Assembly: GCF_900302465.1 (NCBI RefSeq)
Contig: NZ_OMOR01000001.1
Coordinates: 3,566,729 to 3,630,728 of the forward strand
Origin: Ascidiaceihabitans donghaensis
Lineage (GTDB): Bacteria > Pseudomonadota > Alphaproteobacteria > Rhodobacterales > Rhodobacteraceae
DNA length: 64,000 nucleotides
Direction: 5' to 3'
The position numbers and the translations under genes were made by a program. Positions 32,563 through 40,992 of the stretch are shown piece by piece (the stretch's first letter is position 1; each line of letters begins with the position of its first letter). A model generated the notes under the pieces. That model was given only the letters and a program-made list of their open reading frames with translations, made no database searches and was not told the DNA's origin.

Positions 32563-33606
32563 CTAGATAATCTCGTCCTCATCAAACATCGGATCATCTT
32601 GCAAATGCAGGCTGTGACCCTCAACGGTGCTTTCAGCCCGCTTCATTGAAGCAACACGGGCCAGATGAAACACCGCGTCCCCTTCGTTCACGACAGGCAA
32701 AACGGCGCGGCCGACGATGATGCCGTCAAACGGGGCGATGATATCATTTTCCTGCTCACCAAACGGGTCAGATACAGACCCCATAACATCACCTTCATGG
32801 ACCAGATCACCATCAGACTTGAACGTGCGCAACAGGCCGCCCATCGGGGCGCGCAACCATTTGGATGACGGGCAAAACTGTGGCTTCGCCTTCGGGCGCG
32901 ACACACCTTTGGAACCGATCATCCCCATGTGATGCAAGACCCGCATGATGCCCGCGACACCTGCACGTACGGAAAATTCATCAAACCGCAAACCTTCACC
33001 CGCCTCGTAAAGCATCACTTTTTTACCCAAACGATGGGCTGTTTCACGCAACGATCCTTCACGTAAATTGCTTTCCATGATGACAGGTGCGCAGAAAATG
33101 TCGGCAAGGGCACGGGCATCTTCGTCATCCGGAGACACTCGAATTTGCGGATAGTTGGTGCGGTGAATTGCTGCGGAATGCAGGTCAATTCCCAGATCAG
33201 ATCGTTCCACGATTTCACGCACAAACAGGTCAGCGAGGCGGGATGCCAAAGACCCTGTTTCACTGCCTGGAAAAGACCGGTTCAAATCGCGGCGGTCCGG
33301 CAAATAGCGGGACCGGTTGATAAACCCGAATGCGTTGACGATGGGCACCACAATCAACGTACCCTTCAACGACTTCAGGTTCGGCGTCTTTAGCAATCGA
33401 CGCACAATTTCTATGCCGATCACCTCATCGCCGTGAATCCCCGCACTGATAAAGACGACAGGACCGTTCAAGCGGCCATGCACCACATGCGCTGACATGG
33501 TGACGGGTGTATGATCCGACAAGTAACTGACGGGCAAGTTTACTGTCCGGCGCGTGCCTGAAGCAACTGTTTCAGAGCCAATCTGAAACCCTTCGCGTTT
33601 GGGCAT
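32563..33606 (-). CDS. Succinylglutamate desuccinylase/aspartoacylase-family zinc hydrolase
   Basis: 347 residues. Zinc ligands of the AstE/AspA carboxypeptidase-like fold: H-x-x-E in SAGIHGDEVIGIE and the later His in DLGIDLHSAAIH; substrate-binding RDLNRSFPG is also present, and YEAGEG carries the likely catalytic Glu. The C-terminal 100 residues form a biotinyl-like beta domain (APMGGLLRTFKSDGDLVHEGD, IIAPFDGIIVG). It starts 2 bases after rimK, so an amide bond made or removed around glutamylation may be its target. Substrate not established. Confidence 0.85.
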   Translation of the reverse strand: MPKREGFQIGSETVASGTRRTVNLPVSYLSDHTPVTMSAHVVHGRLNGPVVFISAGIHGDEVIGIEIVRRLLKTPNLKSLKGTLIVVPIVNAFGFINRSRYLPDRRDLNRSFPGSETGSLASRLADLFVREIVERSDLGIDLHSAAIHRTNYPQIRVSPDDEDARALADIFCAPVIMESNLREGSLRETAHRLGKKVMLYEAGEGLRFDEFSVRAGVAGIMRVLHHMGMIGSKGVSRPKAKPQFCPSSKWLRAPMGGLLRTFKSDGDLVHEGDVMGSVSDPFGEQENDIIAPFDGIIVGRAVLPVVNEGDAVFHLARVASMKRAESTVEGHSLHLQDDPMFDEDEII

Positions 33607-33608
33607 TG

Positions 33609-34514
33609 TTATCCTTTGCCTTTGGTCTTGGTGGCACCCGGTTTGGCGTGTTTTTCCATGTATTCGATGATCTTTCCTGCAATGTCGAGGCCCGTGGCCT
33701 TCTCGACACCTTCGAGGCCCGGAGACGAATTCACTTCCATGACGACGGGGCCATGATTGGCGCGTAGCATATCAACCCCGCATACATTCAAGCCCATGGA
33801 TTTGGCGGCGCGCACTGCAGTGGCGCGTTCTTCAGGTGACAGTTTGATAACTTGGGCCGACCCGCCACGATGCAGGTTCGAGCGAAAATCACCTGCAGCG
33901 CCAGTGCGTTTCATAGCGGCAATGACCTTGCCCCCAACCACAATGGCGCGAATGTCCGTGCCGCCTGCTTCTTTAATGAATTCCTGCAGCAAAATGTTTG
34001 TATTTGCAGCACGGAACGCTTCGACAACAGATTTGGCGGACCGGTCGGTGTCAGCCAAAACAACGCCCAAACCCTGTGTGCCTTCCAGCAACTTGATCAC
34101 AATGGGTGCACCGCCAGCCAGTTTCAGCACCTCTTCGGTCTGCTTGGGGTCATGGGCAAAAGTCGTGACTGGCAGGCCAATGCCATCACGCGCCAACAGT
34201 TGCATCGATCGCAGTTTATCGCGTGATCGCCCGATAGCGACACTTTCGTTCAACGGATAAACACCCATCATTTCGAACTGTCGCAATACGGCAAGGCCAT
34301 AGAATGTGATCGACGCCCCGATACGCGGGATGACCGCATCATAGCCTTCCAACTTGTCCCCGTTGTAGTAAATTTCAGGACGCCGCGACGCGATATTCAT
34401 GTAGCACCGCAACGTGTTGATGATATCCAGCTGGTGTCCGCGGGCCTCTGCCGCTTCTTGCAGGCGCCGGTGTGTGTATAGCTCTGCGTTGCGCGCCATC
34501 ATTGCAATTTTCAT
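33609..34514 (-). CDS. rimK: RimK, ATP-grasp glutamate ligase
   Basis: 301 residues; adds glutamate residues to the C-terminus of ribosomal protein S6 (or makes poly-alpha-glutamate). ATP-grasp features: [20 protein letters not shown], the flexible loop, [17 protein letters not shown], and metal-binding [18 protein letters not shown]-terminal part [20 protein letters not shown] is typical RimK. The ATG overlaps the rimB stop (ATGA) and the hydrolase gene begins 2 bases after its stop. Confidence 0.95.
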   Translation of the reverse strand: MKIAMMARNAELYTHRRLQEAAEARGHQLDIINTLRCYMNIASRRPEIYYNGDKLEGYDAVIPRIGASITFYGLAVLRQFEMMGVYPLNESVAIGRSRDKLRSMQLLARDGIGLPVTTFAHDPKQTEEVLKLAGGAPIVIKLLEGTQGLGVVLADTDRSAKSVVEAFRAANTNILLQEFIKEAGGTDIRAIVVGGKVIAAMKRTGAAGDFRSNLHRGGSAQVIKLSPEERATAVRAAKSMGLNVCGVDMLRANHGPVVMEVNSSPGLEGVEKATGLDIAGKIIEYMEKHAKPGATKTKGKG

Positions 34515-34993
34515 GTTTTTGCCTTCCCCGTGATGTCCAACGCTTTGGCCGGATCTTGTGTTAAAAACCGGGCACGGGTGTGCACGGCGATGGCATGTTT
34601 GCTAAGGGCAGACCGGCCCACAATCATACGAAACTGCATTTCGCCACGTTCGGCCAAAGACAGGTCAATAGTCCAGGCCCGCCGCGCAATGCGGAATTTG
34701 GTGCGGATCACAATGCGCTCTTCCGGTTGCCCGGACGTGTTCTTAATTTCACGCAGGTCATGGATCGGACACTCGATCCAGACATCGCGGGCTTCATCAT
34801 CAAACCTTGTGTGAAACCGGACCCACTGTGCACCATCTTTTTCAAACCGCGCAATTTGTTCGGCGTGCAGCGCAGATGTTCGCGCACCAGTGTCGATCTT
34901 TGCAATCATATTGGTCAGGCCCAAATCGGGCAGATCAACAGCCTCTTGCCATCCGATCACCGTAAGGGCGCGTTTTGGCTTTGGATCGTTCAT
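34511..34993 (-). CDS. rimB: RimB-like retropepsin-type zinc protease
   Basis: 160 residues. Retropepsin-like signature [15 protein letters not shown] (catalytic Asp in DTGA) and MIVGRSAL in the second half. This small family is paired with rimK and, in Pseudomonas, removes glutamates from S6, opposing RimK. Gene order rimB-rimK-zinc hydrolase with overlapping ends makes one operon. GGAGG precedes the ATG. Confidence 0.9.
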   Translation of the reverse strand: MNDPKPKRALTVIGWQEAVDLPDLGLTNMIAKIDTGARTSALHAEQIARFEKDGAQWVRFHTRFDDEARDVWIECPIHDLREIKNTSGQPEERIVIRTKFRIARRAWTIDLSLAERGEMQFRMIVGRSALSKHAIAVHTRARFLTQDPAKALDITGKAKT

Positions 34994-35063
34994 TCGGCGC
35001 CTCCTATACGGAATCGTCTAAAGCATCAGACTAGCAGCGGATATAGGGAAAGAAAACGCGAAC

Positions 35064-36641
35064 TCAGTCCGAGAAAAGGTAATCTGCCTGCGCAATTTCA
35101 AACGCTTTTTCCGGGCTGATCCGCAAAAAAGAAGCCAATGCTTTTGCGTTTTCTTCGGCCCCCGCCCCTTCCCGCATTTTTTCCAGGTTTTCAAAACCCG
35201 CGTCGCGGATGCGATCACTTTCAAAGATCATGTCATTTCGAATGGTCGGCAACAACCGTTCCAGCGTGTCCGTAGAGGTCTGATCCCCCGCCAGACCCAC
35301 ACGCATCGCGTGGCCAATCAGGTAATCATCAGAAAACCCGCAATCGATTTCCAACATCCGCGTTACGGATCTGTCACCTGCAAAATCCTGCAACAGATCA
35401 ACATTTCCGGGGTCCATGCAAACGATCAATTTGTCTGTCTCATAGTAGTCAAACAACATCCGCATCAATGCCCTGCGGTGCCGCGCCCGTTTGCCCAAAG
35501 TCTTTTGGATACCTCCAAGATCAGGCAAAGGCGTGTCTTCTTCGTTAAAGATGTATTCCAAAGCCGGGACATTTGTGACCTGCCGGATCCGCTCCAAAAC
35601 GCGTTTGGCCACGTGCCACTTTTTGCAAATCACGATCATCAATTCGCGTTCGCGCCCCAGCGTACTTTCGGTTTCCCAGAACCGCATCCCAAAACGTCGC
35701 CCGATGCGCCCGCGCCCGGTCAAGAATTTGAACAGGCTGGTCCCTTCGTTCGAGATTTTGAATTGCACCCCGACCGCCGCATACAGCAATCCCAACCTGC
35801 GTTTCAGGTCTTTGGCCTCCGGGCTGATCTTTCGGGCAAACAGGAAATCCTGACTGAGCAACAGATCATAGTGATCGTCATAGAACGTCACCGGCATCCC
35901 GTAATCCGTGAACATCAAAAACGTCAGCGTGCGCGTTCGAATTTCTTCTTTTGGCACAACATGGCGCACAATGGTCTGAAAGAAGGTTTCATCTGGAATC
36001 CATGTGGTGCGGAAAAACCGCATAACGTCTTTGCGTTGACGTGTGAAATCCAGAACCCATTCCACCGTGCGACGGCGCAAACACCACCATTGGCTGCCGA
36101 TCATAACCTGTATGTCGTCTGGAATATCCCGCGTGATGCCAAATTTACGCTGCATATTGAATGACGTGTAGAACCGCCATTTCTGTGTCCGTTCGTTGAA
36201 GAAGTGGCGATAGATCAGCCGTTCTTCTTTCATGCCGGTCTTGATCCAGTCACTTTCGAAATAATCGAAGCTTTCGATAAAGTCGGCGTCGTTGTCGTCC
36301 AGAAACTGATGCGTGTATTCCGCCGATTTTACCGCCATGCAATCGCCCGATAGCATGTAAAAATGTGTGGCCTTGGGAAAGGCATCAACGGCAGATTCCA
36401 CCGCGTACAAAGTGGCCTGCACCAGCGACCATTCCCCCCACCCGCATTTGATGCGTTTGTGGGCATATGTGACGTGGTCGTTGTCTTTCAAAGCGTCTTT
36501 GATTTGGGCGTAGTGGGCGGGGTTCGCGCTGGCGTCAAAATGAATCGACATATAGTCGCCAACAGCCGTCAGGCGTTGAGCCTGCTTAATGATCGCTTCT
36601 GGATCCTTGTGACATAGCAATATGTAGGCGATTTTTGCCAT
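35064..36641 (-). CDS. GT14-type glycosyltransferase with C-terminal DUF5928 domain
   Basis: 525 residues. N-terminal 280 residues resemble Core-2/I-branching beta-1,6-N-acetylglucosaminyltransferases: IAYILLCHKDPEAIIKQ, IHFDASANPAHY, WGEWSLVQATLYAVESAV, FYMLSGDCMAVKS, GSQWWCLRRRTVEWVLDF, PDETFFQTI. The rest (about 300-525) is probably DUF5928, with basic helical stretches and VCMDPGNVDLLQDFAGDRS. Likely adds a sugar to a cell-surface glycan in the cytosol. Divergent from a sulfotransferase gene, which suggests a sulfated surface polymer. Confidence 0.85.
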   Translation of the reverse strand: MAKIAYILLCHKDPEAIIKQAQRLTAVGDYMSIHFDASANPAHYAQIKDALKDNDHVTYAHKRIKCGWGEWSLVQATLYAVESAVDAFPKATHFYMLSGDCMAVKSAEYTHQFLDDNDADFIESFDYFESDWIKTGMKEERLIYRHFFNERTQKWRFYTSFNMQRKFGITRDIPDDIQVMIGSQWWCLRRRTVEWVLDFTRQRKDVMRFFRTTWIPDETFFQTIVRHVVPKEEIRTRTLTFLMFTDYGMPVTFYDDHYDLLLSQDFLFARKISPEAKDLKRRLGLLYAAVGVQFKISNEGTSLFKFLTGRGRIGRRFGMRFWETESTLGRERELMIVICKKWHVAKRVLERIRQVTNVPALEYIFNEEDTPLPDLGGIQKTLGKRARHRRALMRMLFDYYETDKLIVCMDPGNVDLLQDFAGDRSVTRMLEIDCGFSDDYLIGHAMRVGLAGDQTSTDTLERLLPTIRNDMIFESDRIRDAGFENLEKMREGAGAEENAKALASFLRISPEKAFEIAQADYLFSD

Positions 36642-36787
36642 ATTAGAAACGAACAGCCCCTTTACGCCTGATTGTTTACCTAGTTAATGGTGAAGACAGA
36701 TTGAATAAACAGGATTTTTTTGCTTTTTTAAGGGACAGGCAAACTGTTGCAGATAAAACAGGCCATACGAGCACAAGGACGAGTGAT

Positions 36788-37606
36788 ATGGGATTTCCCG
36801 GAACGTGGATGACAGAGACCGAAAGCGTAGTGTACCGCGTGGTGCCCAAATGCGCCTGCTCGACCATCGGTCAGATCATGTATTACTCTGACCATGGTGA
36901 TTTTTTTGATGGCGATATTCATGACGCCAAAAACGGGTTGCACAAGTGGGCGCTGGACGACAGCCAGCCGTTGATCTCTGCCAATGTGCAGGCCCACAAA
37001 TCCTACGCCTTCACCTGCGTACGCAATCCCTACACCCGTATCCTGTCGTCCTTTTTTGACAAAATTTGTGGTATTCAACGCAATGGCAAACGCTATCGTG
37101 GCAATCTTGTCCCGCTTTTGATCCAAAAATACGGCATCGAAGTCGGTGGCGACGATGGCAAACAGGACTTTGATCAAATCAAGTCGTTCCGCCGCTTTTT
37201 GCTATTTGCCCGCGATACAATCCGCTGGCGACGCCCTATGGATCCCGACATCCACTGGTCCGCCATGTCAGGCCACGTCAGCACCTATATCGTGAACGGC
37301 GGCACCTACGATAAAATCCTGTGGACAGAAAAATTCAACGAAGGCATGGCCGACGTGCTTGGCGCGATTGAAACGCCCCACGCCGTCGATCTGGATGCGA
37401 TTCCCCGCTTTAACGAAAGCGAAGGCCACGGCCCCAAACGCGCCCATCCGGTCGAGGATTATTTCGACGATATGTCGATGCATCTGGTCTACGAGATATT
37501 CAAGCGCGATTTCGACGTGTTCAAATACGACTTTGAGAACCCCGGAAACAAAATGCCTATCGGTGAAATTGATCTGGAAGAAGTTCACAAAAAACTGGGC
37601 GACTAA
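36788..37606 (+). CDS. Sulfotransferase family 2 protein
   Basis: 272 residues from ATG 36788 (AAGGA at 36775-36779). PAPS-binding sites: 5'-phosphosulfate loop VVPKCACSTIGQIM and 3'-phosphate site FTCVRNPYTRILSSFFDK, as in carbohydrate sulfotransferases. It also has TYDKILWTEKFNEGM and the C-terminal YEIFKRDFDVFKYDF motif. In-frame DNA extends to a TTG at 36701, which would add 29 polar residues but has a weaker ribosome site. Transfers sulfate from PAPS to a glycan or other acceptor; the divergent GT14 gene points to a shared product. Confidence 0.85.
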   Translation: MGFPGTWMTETESVVYRVVPKCACSTIGQIMYYSDHGDFFDGDIHDAKNGLHKWALDDSQPLISANVQAHKSYAFTCVRNPYTRILSSFFDKICGIQRNGKRYRGNLVPLLIQKYGIEVGGDDGKQDFDQIKSFRRFLLFARDTIRWRRPMDPDIHWSAMSGHVSTYIVNGGTYDKILWTEKFNEGMADVLGAIETPHAVDLDAIPRFNESEGHGPKRAHPVEDYFDDMSMHLVYEIFKRDFDVFKYDFENPGNKMPIGEIDLEEVHKKLGD

Positions 37607-37636
37607 TCAGGCGTCGCCGCAGTTTTATCCAGTTAC

Positions 37637-38281
37637 TCAATCGTTGTCGGTTTCACCGGCCCCCGCACCCGCCAACCGGGAGGCTTCAGTGTCGGGGGCA
37701 AACGTCCGATGGCCAAACGCCAGCAAAGCGGTCCAGTCTTCGGCTGCAATCGGTAGGCGCTCTTGCGGTTGAAAGACACGTTTGGCCTTTAATTCCGCCG
37801 ACCATGTCACCGCTCGTGTCGACTGCACCTGCAAGGTATCAGGACTTGCATCCAACAACAGCGCATTTGGCGTTGCCGTGAAAGCGGCCCCATTCCACGC
37901 GACTGAAACCGGACCGTCCGTCAGGCGTGCGGCCATAGCTGCGAAAGGCAGCAGCAAGATCGGAACAAAGCAGGGTCCAAAATCGATGGTCCGGCCTGCG
38001 GCGAGTGTTGCCGCCATATCCGACACCGCCGCCCCGCTGACAAGCGGACACAGCGCATCGGCTGACGCGATCCACACACCTGCATCTGACTGTGGCGAAA
38101 ACAACTGGTAAGGATTGTCGTCAAATCCGGTCAAAAGCTGTGCCAATGACTTTGGACCTGGCAACCCTTGCGCCGCAAGCCAGCGCACTGCCTTGCCGGC
38201 ATCTTCTGCCAGCCCCCAAGGCACCCCCGCCCCCCAAGCGGCACGTTTCGCTGTGGTTTCAACTTCGTTTAGTGAATACAC
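37637..38281 (-). CDS. DUF3726 family protein
   Basis: 214 residues starting with GTG (MYSLNEVETTAKRAAWGAGV, then WGLAEDAGKAVRWLAAQGLP), the family signature. No membrane or catalytic motif. It overlaps the preceding gene by 13 bases, so both are translated together, and the pair forms the tail of the aldehyde dehydrogenase/M19 operon. Function unknown; the helical N-terminus and Ala-rich body could fit a small enzyme subunit. Confidence 0.85.
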   Translation of the reverse strand: MYSLNEVETTAKRAAWGAGVPWGLAEDAGKAVRWLAAQGLPGPKSLAQLLTGFDDNPYQLFSPQSDAGVWIASADALCPLVSGAAVSDMAATLAAGRTIDFGPCFVPILLLPFAAMAARLTDGPVSVAWNGAAFTATPNALLLDASPDTLQVQSTRAVTWSAELKAKRVFQPQERLPIAAEDWTALLAFGHRTFAPDTEASRLAGAGAGETDND

Positions 38282-39975
38282 GCGTTTGCCCTTGCTGCAC
38301 TTGGATAGGACCAGTCGTCGTCACCTGCCTGCATCAACTCATGCGGAAACGGAGCATTCTGGAACATGGTGATCCGCACCCAACGGTCTGACCTGGGGTC
38401 AAAATGGGTCGCCCCAAAGAAGGACAGCTTGCAGCGCAGCAAATCAATCGGCAGCATTTTGGCGGCGATCGTGTTGTCGCGAATTTCTGCATAGGGGTGA
38501 TGCGCCACGATCTGCGCCCGACGCGCCACGTGTCTGTGTTGCGGGTATTTCATCAAGAAAGCGGCCAATGTAGACGGGTTTGCATCACGTGAAGCCCAAG
38601 CGACCAGATCATCGTAGAACCGCGCAGCATCGCGGCCCGGCGCCAAAGGCTGTTCGTAGGGCTCAATCGGCTCTTCAAAGCGTTCGCCTAGGCGCGGTTC
38701 CAGCTTTTCTTCTGACGTGTACCAGACCCGCGCCACGTTGTCGGACGTTTGCCAATCTGTATCAATGGCCCACCCAAACACGTCCCGCAGCACCTCTTGC
38801 ATACGCGTCACGGACATCGCGCCGTCTATGGCAAAGACCGCCCCTTCATCTGCGCCCATCGTCCCTGTCAGATCATCGACCAATGCGCCATAGGGTTCTA
38901 ACATCATCGACACCAACAACTCTTGGCCTTCTGTGCTTAGGTGTTGCTCAGACCAACGATACAGATGGTCCCAAGGTGTGTCATCGTCCAATGCGCAGGC
39001 ATCAACATGCGCGATCAACAGGCTTAAGTCCGCCTTTAAATCTGCGATTTTTTCAATCTGGATCGGATGTGCCGATTGCCAAATTTTGACGTTGTATTGC
39101 GCACGCCGCACCACGTCGCAGAACACAGCTTTCTCTGACGCGTTTGCATGGTCTATGCTGCGCACCCGTGCCAAAGCCACTTCACGTGCGGTTATCCAAT
39201 TGTTCAGCAACACAGGATGGTTCACGATGAAAGGTGCCATCCCCAAGCCTGTCGAATTGCCCACACCAAACTGGCGGCGCAGCTCAGGGTCCATTGCAAC
39301 GGCGGTATCGGGTGACCGCAGCTTGGCCATGTGTTCAACCAGATCAAGAGCATAGGCGCGGATCAAAAACACGGCCAGCATTTCGGTTTGGAAGGGCAAA
39401 GCGCCAGCGTCGTGGTCTGCGGCACCGAATTTGCCGGACCCGTATACAGCTGTCGTGCGCATCAAATATCCAACAGCCGCAATCTGGGCAGGATCGGGTT
39501 GCATCCCTTCTGCCAACCGCGACACAACATGTTCGAACAAGCGCACGGACCGGTTGGCGCGTGACAAGGACACTTCTGATGACGTAACCCGACCGGCTTC
39601 TTGTTTGGGGACATTGCGGCGCAAGCGTTCGATGTCGTCCACGGATGGCACACCTTTGCACAGGGTAAATGTCGAATCCCATGCGTGGGCGATGACACGA
39701 TCCGACCGCTGTTCAGGCGGCAAGTCATGTCCGAAACACACCAAACTATATGTCGCGTCGGGACCATGCGCTGTGTAAACGGCGTGGCCGACGCCTTTGA
39801 CGTCCATGTCAAAGATCGGCCGCGAAAATTGCCAGTTTTCGGTCTTCAACCGGCGCAGCAGGGTGCGCATGAAGGACAAGCGGCTTTGGTGAAAAGACCC
39901 CATACGGGCCAAACGCATCACGGTCGCAGGATCACGTAATGCAATTTGCGGGTGCTCAACCTGTTCAGCTTTCAT
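38269..39975 (-). CDS. Unknown 568-residue protein in the M19 operon
   Basis: Soluble, no signal peptide. Segments that look conserved: RLARMGSFHQSRLSFMRTLL near the start, VYTAHGPDATYSLVCFGHDL, YGSGKFGAADH, FGVGNSTGLGMAPFIVNHP, and RWVRITMFQNAPFPHELMQ near the end. The glycine-rich GNSTGLGM and histidine/aspartate-rich parts suggest an enzyme, but I recognise no family. AAAGGA precedes the ATG. It sits 33 bases after the M19 gene and overlaps DUF3726, so the two proteins may form a complex. Confidence 0.8.
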   Translation of the reverse strand: MKAEQVEHPQIALRDPATVMRLARMGSFHQSRLSFMRTLLRRLKTENWQFSRPIFDMDVKGVGHAVYTAHGPDATYSLVCFGHDLPPEQRSDRVIAHAWDSTFTLCKGVPSVDDIERLRRNVPKQEAGRVTSSEVSLSRANRSVRLFEHVVSRLAEGMQPDPAQIAAVGYLMRTTAVYGSGKFGAADHDAGALPFQTEMLAVFLIRAYALDLVEHMAKLRSPDTAVAMDPELRRQFGVGNSTGLGMAPFIVNHPVLLNNWITAREVALARVRSIDHANASEKAVFCDVVRRAQYNVKIWQSAHPIQIEKIADLKADLSLLIAHVDACALDDDTPWDHLYRWSEQHLSTEGQELLVSMMLEPYGALVDDLTGTMGADEGAVFAIDGAMSVTRMQEVLRDVFGWAIDTDWQTSDNVARVWYTSEEKLEPRLGERFEEPIEPYEQPLAPGRDAARFYDDLVAWASRDANPSTLAAFLMKYPQHRHVARRAQIVAHHPYAEIRDNTIAAKMLPIDLLRCKLSFFGATHFDPRSDRWVRITMFQNAPFPHELMQAGDDDWSYPSAARANACIH

Positions 39976-40008
39976 CGCCGATCCTTTCGTGTGTCTTAGT
40001 GCGTTCGT

Positions 40009-40992
40009 CTATTTGGGCCCAAAGTTCTCAGCATAAAAACGGTGCCAGTTTCCGCCCATGATGCCTGCTGCTTCTTCTGGTGAAAATCCCGCAGCCTTAA
40101 GGCCATTTTCGATGTTGTCAAAATCGCGGTTGTCTTCGAACCAATAGGGCATGGGTGGAAATCCGGGCGCCGCAGCTGACCCTTCACCATAGTCGATTTG
40201 CTTGCTCCACCGTCCAACGCGCATCCATTCAACAACGCTATCGGGATGATCCTGGCACAGATCCGTGCCGATTCCCAAACGGTCAGGTCCGAATTTTTCA
40301 GCCGTGCGGGCAATCATCTCGCAAAAGCTTTCCAAGGTGCAATCCGACTTGTCTTTCAGGTGATGCGGATAGACCGAAAACCCCAACATTCCGCCATTTT
40401 GTGTGACGGCGCGGATCACGTCGTCTTTTTTGTTGCGCAGCGCAGGGCACCACTCATAGGGATTGGCATGCGTGATCGCGATAGGGCGCTCAGAGATATC
40501 TGCCGCCTCAATCGTGGACCGGTCGCCCGAGTGGCTCATGTCGATGACAAGCCCCACGCGGTTCATTTCCTTGATGACCTGCTTGCCCATGCGTGTGATG
40601 CCGCTGTCTTCGTCTTCATAGCAGCCCGTCGCCAGCAAAGACTGGTTGTTGTAGGTCAGCTGCATGAAGCGCGCGCCAAGGCTGTGCACGATTTCCACCA
40701 AACCGATGTCGTCTTCGATGGGGCTTGGGTTCTGGAACCCAAAGAAGATCGCCGTGCGCCCTGTGTCTTGGGCCACTTGCACATCAGACGCCCACTGCCC
40801 CTTCATGATCAGGTCGGGATACTGTTCGAACCAGCGGTTCCACTGTTCAAAATTCAGCACCGTTTCGCGGAAGTTCTCGTGGTAGGCGATGGTCACGTGC
40901 ACCGCGTCCACACCACCTTCGCGCATCTGGCGGAAAATCTTTTCCGACCAGTTGGCGTATTGCAAGTTGTCGATGCGCGGGGTGCGTTGCAT
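40009..40992 (-). CDS. Peptidase M19 (membrane dipeptidase) homologue with altered metal site
   Basis: 327 residues. Family features kept: metal His in LVIDMSHSGDRST, metal His and Arg in ITHANPYEWCPALRNKK, and the late Asp in LGIGTDLCQD. Family features missing: the N-terminal H-x-D ligand pair (here RIDNLQYANWS) and the bridging Glu (the GIEG position reads GFQNP). So only part of the binuclear zinc site can form. Its ATG overlaps the aldehyde dehydrogenase stop (TGATG). Active-site loss suggests a different reaction, or a non-hydrolytic role, within this catabolic operon. Confidence 0.85.
   Translation of the reverse strand: MQRTPRIDNLQYANWSEKIFRQMREGGVDAVHVTIAYHENFRETVLNFEQWNRWFEQYPDLIMKGQWASDVQVAQDTGRTAIFFGFQNPSPIEDDIGLVEIVHSLGARFMQLTYNNQSLLATGCYEDEDSGITRMGKQVIKEMNRVGLVIDMSHSGDRSTIEAADISERPIAITHANPYEWCPALRNKKDDVIRAVTQNGGMLGFSVYPHHLKDKSDCTLESFCEMIARTAEKFGPDRLGIGTDLCQDHPDSVVEWMRVGRWSKQIDYGEGSAAAPGFPPMPYWFEDNRDFDNIENGLKAAGFSPEEAAGIMGGNWHRFYAENFGPK

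Noticed and set aside
36701-36787. N-terminal extension of the sulfotransferase to TTG 36701
   Set aside because: A properly placed AAGGA precedes ATG 36788, and the extension is polar and AT-rich without domain similarity; kept only as an alternative.
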